From Streptomyces sp. CB02923 (GTDB lineage: Bacteria > Actinomycetota > Actinomycetes > Streptomycetales > Streptomycetaceae), in contig NZ_LWKZ01000024.1 of assembly GCF_001905005.1 (NCBI RefSeq), positions 837,299 through 901,298 of the forward strand: a stretch of 64,000 bases of DNA, given 5' to 3'. The notes under the pieces were generated by a model, which did no database searches, had not been told where the DNA came from, and saw nothing but the letters and a program-made list of their open reading frames with translations. The translations under genes and the position numbers were made by a program. This document shows positions 1-7,528 of the stretch, one piece after another (within the stretch, counting starts at the first letter, position 1; the number at the start of each line of letters is the position of its first letter).

Positions 1-220
1 CCACCTCCGGGAGCCGGGCGCGCAGTTCCGGGCCGTCGTTGTTGCCGTACACGCCGAGGAGCCTGCGGGAGCGTTCCTCCAGCAGGTCCAGGGTGGCGGT
101 GTCCACCCAGTCCCCGGCGTGTACGACGATGTCGGCGCGCGCCACCTGTTCCAGCAGTTCCGGCGGCAGGGCCTTGGCGCGTTTGGGCAGGTGGGTGTCG
201 GACATCAGCAGCAGGCGCAC
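1..220 (-). CDS. Metallophosphoesterase, YfcE/MJ0936-like (3' end outside window)
   Basis: Reading leftward from a GTG at 220, the protein opens with a short beta strand followed by MSDTHLP. Further on it has HAGDW and YGNND. These are the first metal-binding blocks of small calcineurin-like phosphoesterases of the YfcE/MJ0936 type (D-x-H, GD, GNxD/H), which use two metal ions to hydrolyse phosphodiesters. Only the first 73 codons are present, so the C-terminal GHTH-type motif cannot be checked. The GTG lies 18 bases after the stop of the upstream hydrolase gene, so the two are probably cotranscribed. The substrate cannot be told from sequence. Confidence 0.8.
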   Translation of the reverse strand, partial: MRLLLMSDTHLPKRAKALPPELLEQVARADIVVHAGDWVDTATLDLLEERSRRLLGVYGNNDGPELRARLPEV

Positions 221-238
221 GGGGTGACCGTATCCCTC

Positions 239-2272
239 TCACAGGCAGTCGCGTGGCAGCGTCTCGTTCCAGGTGCGGGAGAAGACGCGGCGGTCGTTCT
301 CGTAGCCGTCCAGGGTGGCGTCGATGTGGAACTCCTTCTCGCCGCACCGCAGTTTCTGGTGGGTGACCACTCGTACGTCCCACTCTCCGCGCCGGAAGCG
401 CATGGTCCAGGCGGTCTCGCCGGAGGCGGAGGTGAAGTCGTCGGCGACGGTGGCGTACCGCTCGTAGGCGCGCCGTCCGGCCTCCATGCCGGTGTCCTCC
501 AGGCGCGTCAGCCCGCCGTCCTTGACGATCTCCAGCTCGGAGTTGTAGCCGACCAGGTCGCGCTTGACCTCCCAGCGTTCCTCCGGCGGGGTCAGCTGGG
601 TGGTGGTGAGCGGGCGGGTGCCCTCGGGGTCGCCGAAGGGGCGCGGGGGCAGCCGGTCCGGTTCGGTGACGGGCCGTACCGGCAGGGTCAGGGTGCTGGT
701 GCCCTCGTGCACGCTGAGCGTGGCGGGCCGGGGCGGCGGCCAGGCCAGCGGCCAGTAGGTGGTGGACAGCGACAGCCGGATGCGGTGGCCGGGCGGGAAG
801 GCCTGGGCGACGCCGTTGAGCTGGACGGTGGCCCGGTAGCGCCGGCCGGGTTCCAGGGGCTGCGGGTCGCCGACCGTCTCGTGGTGGGCGAGGTTGAGCA
901 CGCCGTAGGTGACGCGGGTCGCCCGGCCGTCGGGGGCCACGTCGGAGAGCCGGGCGGCGACCATGGCGACGGGTTCGCTGACCGACAGGTCCAGTTCGAC
1001 GGTGGGCGAGCCGAGGATCTCCACGCGTTCGGTGAGCCGGTCGCTGTCGAAGACCAGCGACCCGCCGTCCTCCTCGCGCTGGTCGTACGGCAGGTCCGGC
1101 GGCGCGTTGTAGGAGGCCCACTTGCCGGCGAACTGGCCGACGGACAGCGGCGACTGCACGGTCAGCACGGTGCAGCCCCGTTCGCCGCACTCCTCGCCGT
1201 CGGCGCCGATGCGGTGCCGGAAGAGCGGGCGGCAGGCGGAGCGGATGTTCGGGGAGGGCCACTCCGGCTCGCCGACCCAGCGGCCCGGCCGGGTCGCGTA
1301 GGACGTGGACGGCGGCACGCTGTCCTGCATCCAGGCGCTGAGCATCGGCCCGTCCATGACGCCGTTGTCGGCGCCCTTGAGCCAGTGGTCCCACCAGCGC
1401 ACGACTTCCTGGAGGTAGCCGATGGCGGGCCCGGGTACGCCCAGATGGGGGAACTTGTGCGACCAGGGGCCGATCAGGCCCTTGCGCGGTACGCCGAGGT
1501 TGCCCAGCAGCCGCGTCACGGCGTTGGAGTAGCCGTCGGCCCAGCCGCTGGACGCGAGGACCGGGCAGCGTACGGAGCTGTAGTCCTCGCAGACCGAGGC
1601 GTGCCGCCAGTAGTCGTCGCGGCGCTGGTGGCGGATCCACTGCAGGGCCCACGGCTCGGTGTTCTCCAGCCGTTCCCGCCACATGCCGCGCCAGCGGCCG
1701 CCCACCACGGCCGGGTCGGGCGGGCAGGTGGCGTAGGCGAACATGGTGCCCGCCTCGGCCAGGTTGTCGGAGAGCAGCTGGCCCCCCATGTAGTGCATGT
1801 CGTCGGCGTACCGGTCGTCGGTGAAGGACGCGATGACGATGGCGCGCAGGCTCGCGGGCTGCCGGGCGGCGACCTGGAGTGCGGCGAAGGCGCCCCAGGA
1901 GATGCCCATCATGCCGGTGGTGCCGTCGCACCAGGGCTGCGCGGCCAGCCAGGCGAGGATGTCCTCGGCGTCGGCCTGTTCCTGTTCCAGGTACTCGTCC
2001 TTGAGGACCCCTTCCGACTCGCCGGTGCCGCGCAGGTCGACGCGGACGCAGGCGTAGCCGTGACCGGCGATGTAGGGGTGGTGGATCGAGTCGCGGACGG
2101 CGGTCAGGTCCCCTTTGCGGTACGGGATGTACTCCAGGACCGCGGGCACCGGTTCCTCGTCGGACGCCGTGGGACGCCAGATGCGCGCCGACAGGCGGGT
2201 GCCGTCGGAGGCCGGGATGGTGACGTGGTCCTCCTCCGTCGTCGCGCAGGGCAGGTTGCTGACGAAACGCAT
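239..2272 (-). CDS. CocE/NonD family hydrolase (X-Pro dipeptidyl-peptidase S15-like)
   Basis: 677 residues, the normal size for the CocE/NonD family of serine hydrolases and peptidases. The alpha/beta-hydrolase core carries the nucleophile elbow GISWG (Ser about 125), a candidate acid Asp about 246 (SGWADGY) and a candidate His about 272 (PWSHK). The region from about residue 330 to the end has the jelly-roll character of the PepX C-terminal domain. No signal peptide is seen, so it is probably cytoplasmic. The ATG follows a good ribosome site (aaggag). It lies between the ATP-grasp gene (59 bases upstream) and the phosphoesterase, suggesting a three-gene unit that makes or breaks an amide or ester. 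The exact substrate is unknown. Confidence 0.88.
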   Translation of the reverse strand: MRFVSNLPCATTEEDHVTIPASDGTRLSARIWRPTASDEEPVPAVLEYIPYRKGDLTAVRDSIHHPYIAGHGYACVRVDLRGTGESEGVLKDEYLEQEQADAEDILAWLAAQPWCDGTTGMMGISWGAFAALQVAARQPASLRAIVIASFTDDRYADDMHYMGGQLLSDNLAEAGTMFAYATCPPDPAVVGGRWRGMWRERLENTEPWALQWIRHQRRDDYWRHASVCEDYSSVRCPVLASSGWADGYSNAVTRLLGNLGVPRKGLIGPWSHKFPHLGVPGPAIGYLQEVVRWWDHWLKGADNGVMDGPMLSAWMQDSVPPSTSYATRPGRWVGEPEWPSPNIRSACRPLFRHRIGADGEECGERGCTVLTVQSPLSVGQFAGKWASYNAPPDLPYDQREEDGGSLVFDSDRLTERVEILGSPTVELDLSVSEPVAMVAARLSDVAPDGRATRVTYGVLNLAHHETVGDPQPLEPGRRYRATVQLNGVAQAFPPGHRIRLSLSTTYWPLAWPPPRPATLSVHEGTSTLTLPVRPVTEPDRLPPRPFGDPEGTRPLTTTQLTPPEERWEVKRDLVGYNSELEIVKDGGLTRLEDTGMEAGRRAYERYATVADDFTSASGETAWTMRFRRGEWDVRVVTHQKLRCGEKEFHIDATLDGYENDRRVFSRTWNETLPRDCL

Positions 2273-2331
2273 GGGGCGGCCTTCTCCTTGCTGTCGTGCG
2301 GTGCGGTCGGCGCGGCCGGGCCCGTCGGCCG

Positions 2332-3630
2332 TCAGCTGTCCCGGCCGGCGGGTCCGGCCTTCTCGCAGGCCAGGTGCAGGGCCGCCACGCAGTGGTCGTA
2401 CTTCTCGCGCAGCTCCTCCTCACTGTCGCCCCCGGTGACGACATGGGCCAGTTCGAAGCTGTAGCTGTCCTGCTCGTCCATGTCCGACAGGTGCTGGCCC
2501 GGCTCGGGAATCACGTGGATCCGCGTGCCCGGCATCTCCTTCTCGATGCGCGAGACGTCCTCCCGGGAGGGCAGCTCGCAGGCGACGCCGTCGGTGAACC
2601 ACCGGTAGTACCACTTGGCGGCCGTCCGGTAGCGGCCCGCGCGGTGCGGCATGGCCGGGTCCTCGCCGAGGGAGAGACGCAGCATGGCGTGGTGGTTGGG
2701 GGCGCCGTCGACGTACTGGAACAGTTCGGCGTGCGACTGGGAGTGCCGGGGGTTGACCTCCAGCACGTTGATCTCGTCGGTGTGCGGATCGTAGAAGTAC
2801 TCGATGCTGAACGTCGCTTCCTGCATCCCGATCTGCCGCATGACGCGGGCGGTGACGTCGCGCAGCCGGTGCAGTACGGGCTCGGGGAGCGTCGAGGGGT
2901 ACTGGTGGCGCAGGAAGGACGAGCTGCCGGGGTAGTCGATGGAGTCCAGGACGCCGTAGACCGTGACCTCGCCGTCGTGGACGTAGCCCTCGACCGCGAC
3001 CTGGATGCCGGACAGCGCTTCCTCCGCCAGGCAGACCTGACCGCCGACGCCCGCCATCTCCGGCGGGAGGTCGAGGCGGTCGAGGATGTACTCGAAGGGC
3101 TCGCCGACGCGGTGGATGCCCTCGCGGATCTCGGCGACGGCCGCCCGGAACCCGTCCTCGTCCTTGACGCCGAAGGCCAGTTCCGAGGAGTACGCGAGGG
3201 CCGGCTTGAGCCACATGGGGAAGCCGACGCCCGCGGGCGGGCGCGGGGGGTCCGCGTGGAGGTCGACGCGCCCGAAGTTCGGGTGGGTGCCGACGGCCTT
3301 CTCCTGCTCCAGCCGGCTCCAGTACTTGTGCTCGCACTTGACGACGGATTCCAGGCTGGTGCTGCGGGTGCCGTAGCGCTCGCTCAGGATCGGCACGAGG
3401 GTGCTCACCGGGAAGTCCCAGTAACCGACGACGGCGTCGATGCCGCCGTCGAAGGAGTCCAGCACGCGCTGCGCCTTCTCCAGGAGACCGGGTACGGACA
3501 CCTCGCCGACCTGGAGTTCCCTGATGGTGAGCAGCGGGTGGAAGCGGTACCGGTCCGCGTCGGGCACGTCGTTGAGCGCGGGCAGGTTGGCCTCTTCCAG
3601 CCCGAGTACGAAGATGTTCTTCACGCTCAC
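2332..3630 (-). CDS. ATP-grasp domain protein (carboxylate-amine ligase type)
   Basis: 432 residues from a GTG preceded by aggagga; a longer reading to 3843 lacks family-like sequence and has no better ribosome site. The N-terminus (KNIFVLGLEE) resembles the pre-ATP-grasp domain. The C-terminal half has a metal/ATP-binding block ending in EVNPRHSQSHAELF, typical of ATP-grasp ligases such as carbamoyl-phosphate synthase and biotin carboxylase relatives. These enzymes activate a carboxylate as an acyl-phosphate and join it to an amine or thiol. The adjacent CocE-like hydrolase suggests a linked small-molecule function, but nothing in the sequence names the substrate. Confidence 0.85.
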   Translation of the reverse strand: MSVKNIFVLGLEEANLPALNDVPDADRYRFHPLLTIRELQVGEVSVPGLLEKAQRVLDSFDGGIDAVVGYWDFPVSTLVPILSERYGTRSTSLESVVKCEHKYWSRLEQEKAVGTHPNFGRVDLHADPPRPPAGVGFPMWLKPALAYSSELAFGVKDEDGFRAAVAEIREGIHRVGEPFEYILDRLDLPPEMAGVGGQVCLAEEALSGIQVAVEGYVHDGEVTVYGVLDSIDYPGSSSFLRHQYPSTLPEPVLHRLRDVTARVMRQIGMQEATFSIEYFYDPHTDEINVLEVNPRHSQSHAELFQYVDGAPNHHAMLRLSLGEDPAMPHRAGRYRTAAKWYYRWFTDGVACELPSREDVSRIEKEMPGTRIHVIPEPGQHLSDMDEQDSYSFELAHVVTGGDSEEELREKYDHCVAALHLACEKAGPAGRDS

Positions 3631-3765
3631 CGGCGTCCTCCTACGGCTCACTGTCCGGCGAGGCACGCGGGTACCCGCGGGAGTCCCGGCAAACCTCGGT
3701 GCGCCTGCCGGGTGGCGGAGCGGGAGAGGGCTGGTGGGGCGGGTGGGTTGCTCACAGGGAAATCC

Positions 3766-3797
3766 GAAGGGGCCGGACAAGAGACGTCGGCCCCTTC
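3766..3797 (-). terminator. Hairpin terminator after the PIN gene
   Basis: Perfect 10-bp inverted repeat (gaaggggccg and cggccccttc) with a 12-base loop. It begins 3 bases past the stop codon of the leftward PIN-domain gene. On the minus strand it is followed by a short T-containing stretch. It separates the toxin-antitoxin pair from the ATP-grasp operon. Confidence 0.75.
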
Positions 3798-3800
3798 GCA

Positions 3801-4181
3801 TCAGGGCGTGAGGTCCAGGACGCGGACCGGTCGGCCTTCCCACTGCTGGGGATCGGCCGTGGCGATGACCGCCCCGCCGGGGCGGTCAAGGGTGGGCTGT
3901 GCAGCGTACTGGGCATGCGCCGCCGCCCAGGTTTCCCCCTGCGCCACAGCCAGGGCGGCCGGAAGGTCCAGGTCCAGGACGGTGATGCCGGGCAGGGCGG
4001 CGAGATGCTCGGCCGTTCCTGGGCGGGCCCGGTCGGCTTCGACCAGCGCGCACGCCGGGGCGTAGAGGAACCAGCCCGCCTCGGCATGGGCCCGGTGAAT
4101 CAGCCGCGAGGCGAGGATGTCGCCCTGGCCGGCCGCGGCCATCGCCGTGTCGTCGAGAACGATGTGCATCGGCTCGCTCAC
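3801..4181 (-). CDS. PIN-domain protein, probable VapC-like toxin
   Basis: 126 residues if started at the GTG at 4181, whose last bases overlap the antitoxin stop codon (GTGA); an in-frame ATG at 4169 giving MHIVLDD is the alternative. Visible PIN-like features are an early acidic strand (VLDD), a middle Glu (ALVEAD) and a late Asp in AVIATADP, consistent with the acidic metal site of PIN ribonucleases. The size matches VapC toxins. Translational overlap with the upstream small DNA-binding protein gene supports a toxin-antitoxin pair. Members of this family usually cleave tRNA or rRNA; the target here is unknown. It is more diverged than textbook VapC. Confidence 0.75.
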   Translation of the reverse strand: MSEPMHIVLDDTAMAAAGQGDILASRLIHRAHAEAGWFLYAPACALVEADRARPGTAEHLAALPGITVLDLDLPAALAVAQGETWAAAHAQYAAQPTLDRPGGAVIATADPQQWEGRPVRVLDLTP

Positions 4182-4435
4182 CGGCCGGCCGGCCGGGCCA
4201 TGCGCCGGTCGAGTTCCTCGTCCAGGGCCTGCTGTTCGTCCGGGCCAGGAGCGTACCCCGTCCACCGGTGCAACGCCGCACGGGCCTGTTCGGCCTGCTC
4301 GGCCCGCTCCTGCGGAGTCAGCAGGGTGTCGGCGAGACGGGCCAGATAGGCCCGCAGGGACAACCCTTCACCAGCGGCTATCGCCGCCAGACGCTCCTTG
4401 GCTTCCTCCGGCATCCGGACATTGGCATCGGACAT
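4178..4435 (-). CDS. Antitoxin, ribbon-helix-helix type (VapB/FitA-like)
   Basis: 85 residues from ATG 4435, preceded by gaggag. The N-terminus has a short beta strand with a basic residue followed by two helices (RMPEEAKERLAAIA and LSLRAYLARLAD), the pattern of ribbon-helix-helix repressors. The charged C-terminal part would bind the PIN toxin. The stop codon overlaps the toxin GTG. A 20-bp perfect palindrome lies about 33 bases upstream of the start and is a likely autoregulatory operator. The antitoxin-first order and coupling are typical of VapBC modules. Confidence 0.78.
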   Translation of the reverse strand: MSDANVRMPEEAKERLAAIAAGEGLSLRAYLARLADTLLTPQERAEQAEQARAALHRWTGYAPGPDEQQALDEELDRRMARPAGR

Positions 4436-4468
4436 CGTCACGCTCCTCTCCTCACACCAAGGGTACGG

Positions 4469-4488
4469 GTACGGGTACGTACCCGTAC
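4469..4488. promoter_or_regulatory. 20-bp perfect palindrome upstream of the toxin-antitoxin pair
   Basis: The sequence reads GTACGGGTACGTACCCGTAC, a perfect 10+10 palindrome, with further GGGTAC copies on its left side (4461-4468). It sits just upstream of the antitoxin start, where VapB/RHH antitoxins normally bind to repress their own operon. Binding by this antitoxin is inferred. Confidence 0.6.
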
Positions 4489-4619
4489 AGCCTCGGCATC
4501 GCAGAAGTGGCTTGCCAGGATAAATCATGTGATATGGGGGTGCAGTATCGCTGAGCGTGACGTTTTTCCCGGGGCGGGAGTGGCACCCGGTTCCGGGCAG
4601 CTTCTAGCCGAGGAGACCC

Positions 4620-5582
4620 ATGGACGCCGCTCTTTCCCGGAACTGGAAACACGCCGTGGTGACCGGCGGCGCGGGCTTCGTCGGTTCGCACCTGTGTACC
4701 GCGCTGCTGGCCCAGGGCGCCGCCGTCACCTGTATCGACGATCTGAGCACCGGGGCGCCGGAGAACACCGCCCCGCTGCGCGGCAGGCCCGGGTTCACGT
4801 TCGTGGAGGCCGATGTCACCGAGCCGTTCCGGATCGGGCGCGAAGTCGACCTCGTCCTGCACTTCGCCTCCCCCGCCGCGCCCGCCGACTACCTGCGGCT
4901 GCCCCTGCACACGCTGGAAACCGGAAGCCTCGGCACGCGCAACGCCCTCGCCGTGGCGCGGTCGCACGGGGCGCGCTTCGTCCTCGCGTCGGCCGCCGAG
5001 GTCTACGGCGACCCGCAGCAGCATCCGCAGAGCGAGACCTACTGGGGCAACGTCGATCCCGTCGGGCCCAGGAGCGTGTACGCCGAGGCCATGCGGTTCG
5101 GCGAGGCCATGACGACGGCCGAGGCGGGCACTCACGGAACGGACACCGGCATAGTGCGGCTGTTCAACACCTACGGGCCCGGGATGCGGGGCCCCGACGG
5201 CCGCGCCGTACCGACGTTCATCCGGCAGGCGCTGGACGGGGAGCCGCTCACCGTCACCGGGGACGGGCGGCAGACACGCTCCCTGTGCCATGTGGACGAC
5301 GCCGTCCGGGGCGTCCTCGCGGCGGCGGCCTCCGATCTGCGGGGGCCGGTCAACCTGGGCAACCCGGCCGACATCTCCATGCTCGAACTCGCCCGTCTGA
5401 TCATCGGGCTGACCGGCTCCTCCTCCCGGGTCCGGTTCGTCGACCGGCCCACGGACGACCCCGCGGTCCGCTGCCCGGACATCACCCTGGCCCGCGGAAA
5501 GCTGCAGTGGGAGCCCGAAGTGGCGCCACGGGACGGCTTGGCGCGCACCATCGAGTGGTTCCGCAGCCTGCCGATCACCTGA
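4620..5582 (+). CDS. UDP-glucuronate decarboxylase-like NAD-dependent epimerase/dehydratase, active site altered
   Basis: 320 residues with ribosome site gagga before the ATG. The Rossmann motif GGAGFVGS is at about 16-23. The protein follows UDP-glucuronate decarboxylase (UXS) closely along its length: EVYGDP, HPQSE.YWGNV, IVRLFNTYGP, QTRSLCHVDD and PVNLGNP. However, the catalytic STSE of UXS is SAAE here. The YxxxK pair reads YAEAM, so Tyr is kept but Lys is replaced by Met. The enzyme may be inactive, use other residues, or bind a nucleotide sugar without decarboxylating it. It stands alone between the toxin-antitoxin pair and a convergent protease gene, with no glycosyltransferase nearby. 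Confidence 0.82.
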   Translation: MDAALSRNWKHAVVTGGAGFVGSHLCTALLAQGAAVTCIDDLSTGAPENTAPLRGRPGFTFVEADVTEPFRIGREVDLVLHFASPAAPADYLRLPLHTLETGSLGTRNALAVARSHGARFVLASAAEVYGDPQQHPQSETYWGNVDPVGPRSVYAEAMRFGEAMTTAEAGTHGTDTGIVRLFNTYGPGMRGPDGRAVPTFIRQALDGEPLTVTGDGRQTRSLCHVDDAVRGVLAAAASDLRGPVNLGNPADISMLELARLIIGLTGSSSRVRFVDRPTDDPAVRCPDITLARGKLQWEPEVAPRDGLARTIEWFRSLPIT

Positions 5583-5644
5583 CGCCGCCTCCGGTTCCGG
5601 AGAGCTTCCGCTTCCGGACAGTTTCCGGTTCCGGACAGCACGAC

Positions 5645-5685
5645 GCCGGCCGTCGCGCCCCGTGGGGGCGAGCGCGACGGCCGGC
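5645..5685. terminator. Strong bidirectional hairpin between convergent genes
   Basis: Perfect 14-bp stem (gccggccgtcgcgc with its complement) and a 13-base loop, placed between the stop of the rightward UXS-like gene (5582) and the stop of the leftward subtilase (5711). It can serve both transcripts. Confidence 0.8.
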
Positions 5686-5710
5686 GGCCGGAGCCGAACG
5701 GGCGGTGAGG

Positions 5711-6934
5711 TTACTCGCCGACCTTCAGCAGCTTGTTGGGCGTGCCCTCGCTCGCGTTCTTGATCTTGTCGGGCGTGGCGGCGTCGGTCAGGCCCTTGGC
5801 GACCGCGTCCGGCTTGGCGTCCTTGTGGGCGCTCAGGTAGACCGCGGCGGCGCCCGCGACGTGCGGGGTGGCCATGGACGTACCGGAGATGGTCTTGGTG
5901 CCCTGGTCGCTGTCGTTCCAGTCCGAGGTGATGTCCGAACCGGGCGCGTAGAGGTCCACGGAGCTGCCGAAGTTGGAGAAGTCGGACTGCTCGTCGGTGT
6001 TGGTGCTGGAGGCGACCGTGATGGCCTCCTTCACCCGCGCCGGGGAGCCCTGGCCCGCGTCGGTGGACTCGTTGCCCGCCGCCACGGCGAAGGTGACGCC
6101 GGAGGCGACCGCCTTCTGGACCGCCGCGTCCAGCGCCTCGTCGGCGCCGCCGCCCAGCGACATGTTCGCCACCGACGGGCCCTTGTGGTTCTTGGTCACC
6201 CAGTCGATGCCCGCGACGACCTGCTCGGTGGAGCCGGAGCCCTGGTTGTCCAGCACGCGGACGGCCACGATCTTGGCCTTCTTGGCGACGCCGTGCGCCT
6301 TGCCGCCGATGGTGCCCGCGACGTGGGTGCCGTGGCCGTTGCCGTCGGTGGCGTCGTTGTCGCCGTCGACCGCGTCGAAGCCGGAGGACGCGCGGCCCTC
6401 GAAGTCCTTGTGCGTGGTGCGTACGCCGGTGTCGATGACGTACGCGGTGACGCCCTCACCCGCGCTGTCGGGGTAGGTGTACTTCTTGTCGCCCTGGGTG
6501 TCCGTCTGGTCGATGCGGTCCAGGCCCCACGACGGCGGGTTGTCCTGGGTGGCGTCGATGTGGAACTTCTTGTTCTGCACGACCTTGTCGACGGCCGGGT
6601 CGGCGGCCAGGCGGCGGGCCTCCTCGGCACTGAGGCCGGTGGCGGAGAAACCGTTCAGCGCGGCGGAGTAGGTCCGCTTGACCTGGCCGCCGTACTTGCC
6701 GGCCAGGTCTTTACTCTGCTCGGCCTGGACTCCGGCGCCGCGCACCGAGTTCTTCAGCATGACGATGTAGCTGCCGGTGACGGCACCCTTGGCCTCGGCG
6801 CCGTAGATCTTGCCCTCGGCGGGCGAAGCACCCGCGGTGACCGCGGTGACCGTGGCGATACCGGTCGCGGCGACCACGGCGGTTATCGCGGTGACGAGCC
6901 GCTTCTTGCTGGAACGCTTGTGAGCGTGAGCCAT
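5711..6934 (-). CDS. Secreted S8 subtilase (proteinase K-like) with I9 propeptide
   Basis: 407-residue pre-pro-protease. Residues 1-36 have a basic start and a hydrophobic Ala/Val/Thr core, a Sec-type signal. Residues about 50-125 are an inhibitor I9 propeptide (GSYIVMLK, LNGFSATG). The mature domain begins near DNPPSWGLDRID. The triad is visible: Asp168 (VIDTG), His201 (GHGTHVAG) and Ser353 (GTSMATPHVAG), with oxyanion Asn288 (AAGNES). This is the family of extracellular alkaline serine proteases. The ATG follows gaggagaa. Repeated GTTGC/GCAAC half-sites lie upstream. The gene is monocistronic, ending at a strong shared hairpin. Confidence 0.95.
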   Translation of the reverse strand: MAHAHKRSSKKRLVTAITAVVAATGIATVTAVTAGASPAEGKIYGAEAKGAVTGSYIVMLKNSVRGAGVQAEQSKDLAGKYGGQVKRTYSAALNGFSATGLSAEEARRLAADPAVDKVVQNKKFHIDATQDNPPSWGLDRIDQTDTQGDKKYTYPDSAGEGVTAYVIDTGVRTTHKDFEGRASSGFDAVDGDNDATDGNGHGTHVAGTIGGKAHGVAKKAKIVAVRVLDNQGSGSTEQVVAGIDWVTKNHKGPSVANMSLGGGADEALDAAVQKAVASGVTFAVAAGNESTDAGQGSPARVKEAITVASSTNTDEQSDFSNFGSSVDLYAPGSDITSDWNDSDQGTKTISGTSMATPHVAGAAAVYLSAHKDAKPDAVAKGLTDAATPDKIKNASEGTPNKLLKVGE

Positions 6935-7528
6935 TCGAGGGTTCTCCTCGTTCGGGGTGTGGGGGGAAAGCGTTGCGCAACAGCCCGGACGGACAAGAAG
7001 ATCTCCGCCGGGCTGGCTCGAAACCCTGTCGGATTGACGGGGTCAATTCAAGACCGCCCGGGCGTTGTGAGATAGGCAACAACGTTGCGTATTTGCAAAG
7101 GACCGCAGAAGGGGTCAAATACGCCCCGCGGCTACCCGACGACGAGTCAACTCCGTTTACATACTGGCAACATGACGCAGGTCAGGGGCGGTATGGCCGT
7201 CGACGTTACCGGCGGTACGGAACGCGGCGCGCCGAACGGCCGGGCAACCGGCCTTTATTGGGAACAGGCGGGCAATCACCCCGCCCGCCGTTTCTTTACA
7301 GATCAACAATCCCCGGGAGAAGGGCACCTCAATCATCGGCACGCCATCACTTGGAGTGGTGTCGCTCACCTCGGCACCCTCCCCGCCGAACCCGCCTTAT
7401 ACGCACCGCATTTCCTCCGGCACGCCGGGCGACGAGCCGCCCGAACTCCCGCGCATTTCTCGTCACTCTTCAGAGGAATGCGCCGATATTCCGTCACACA
7501 ACGCCCGTTGCGGGATGTGCCGGTCTTC
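6935..7528. other. Long intergenic region upstream of the subtilase, with GTTGC/GCAAC repeats
   Basis: 594 bases between two leftward genes, noticeably less GC-rich than its surroundings. It contains the perfect palindrome GTTGCGCAAC at 6972-6981, an inverted pair GCAAC-aac-GTTGC at 7076-7088, the palindrome TTTGCAAA at 7092-7099 and another GCAAC near 7169. These look like binding sites controlling the protease. A 70-codon leftward open frame (7157-7369) has a fair ribosome site but weak codon bias, so I do not call it. Confidence 0.5.

Noticed and set aside
119..2464. Long rightward open frame of 781 codons opposite the hydrolase gene
   Set aside because: Composition is Gly/Val/Asp/Arg-rich without domains and it is the antisense shadow of the well-conserved CocE-like gene.
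4512..4548. Promoter for the UXS-like gene (TTGCCA near 4512)
   Set aside because: No -10 hexamer at suitable spacing; candidates are 13 or 25 bases away.
7157..7369. Leftward 70-codon frame with a fair ribosome site upstream of the subtilase
   Set aside because: Third-position GC is clearly lower than in real genes here and no family features are visible; left as intergenic.
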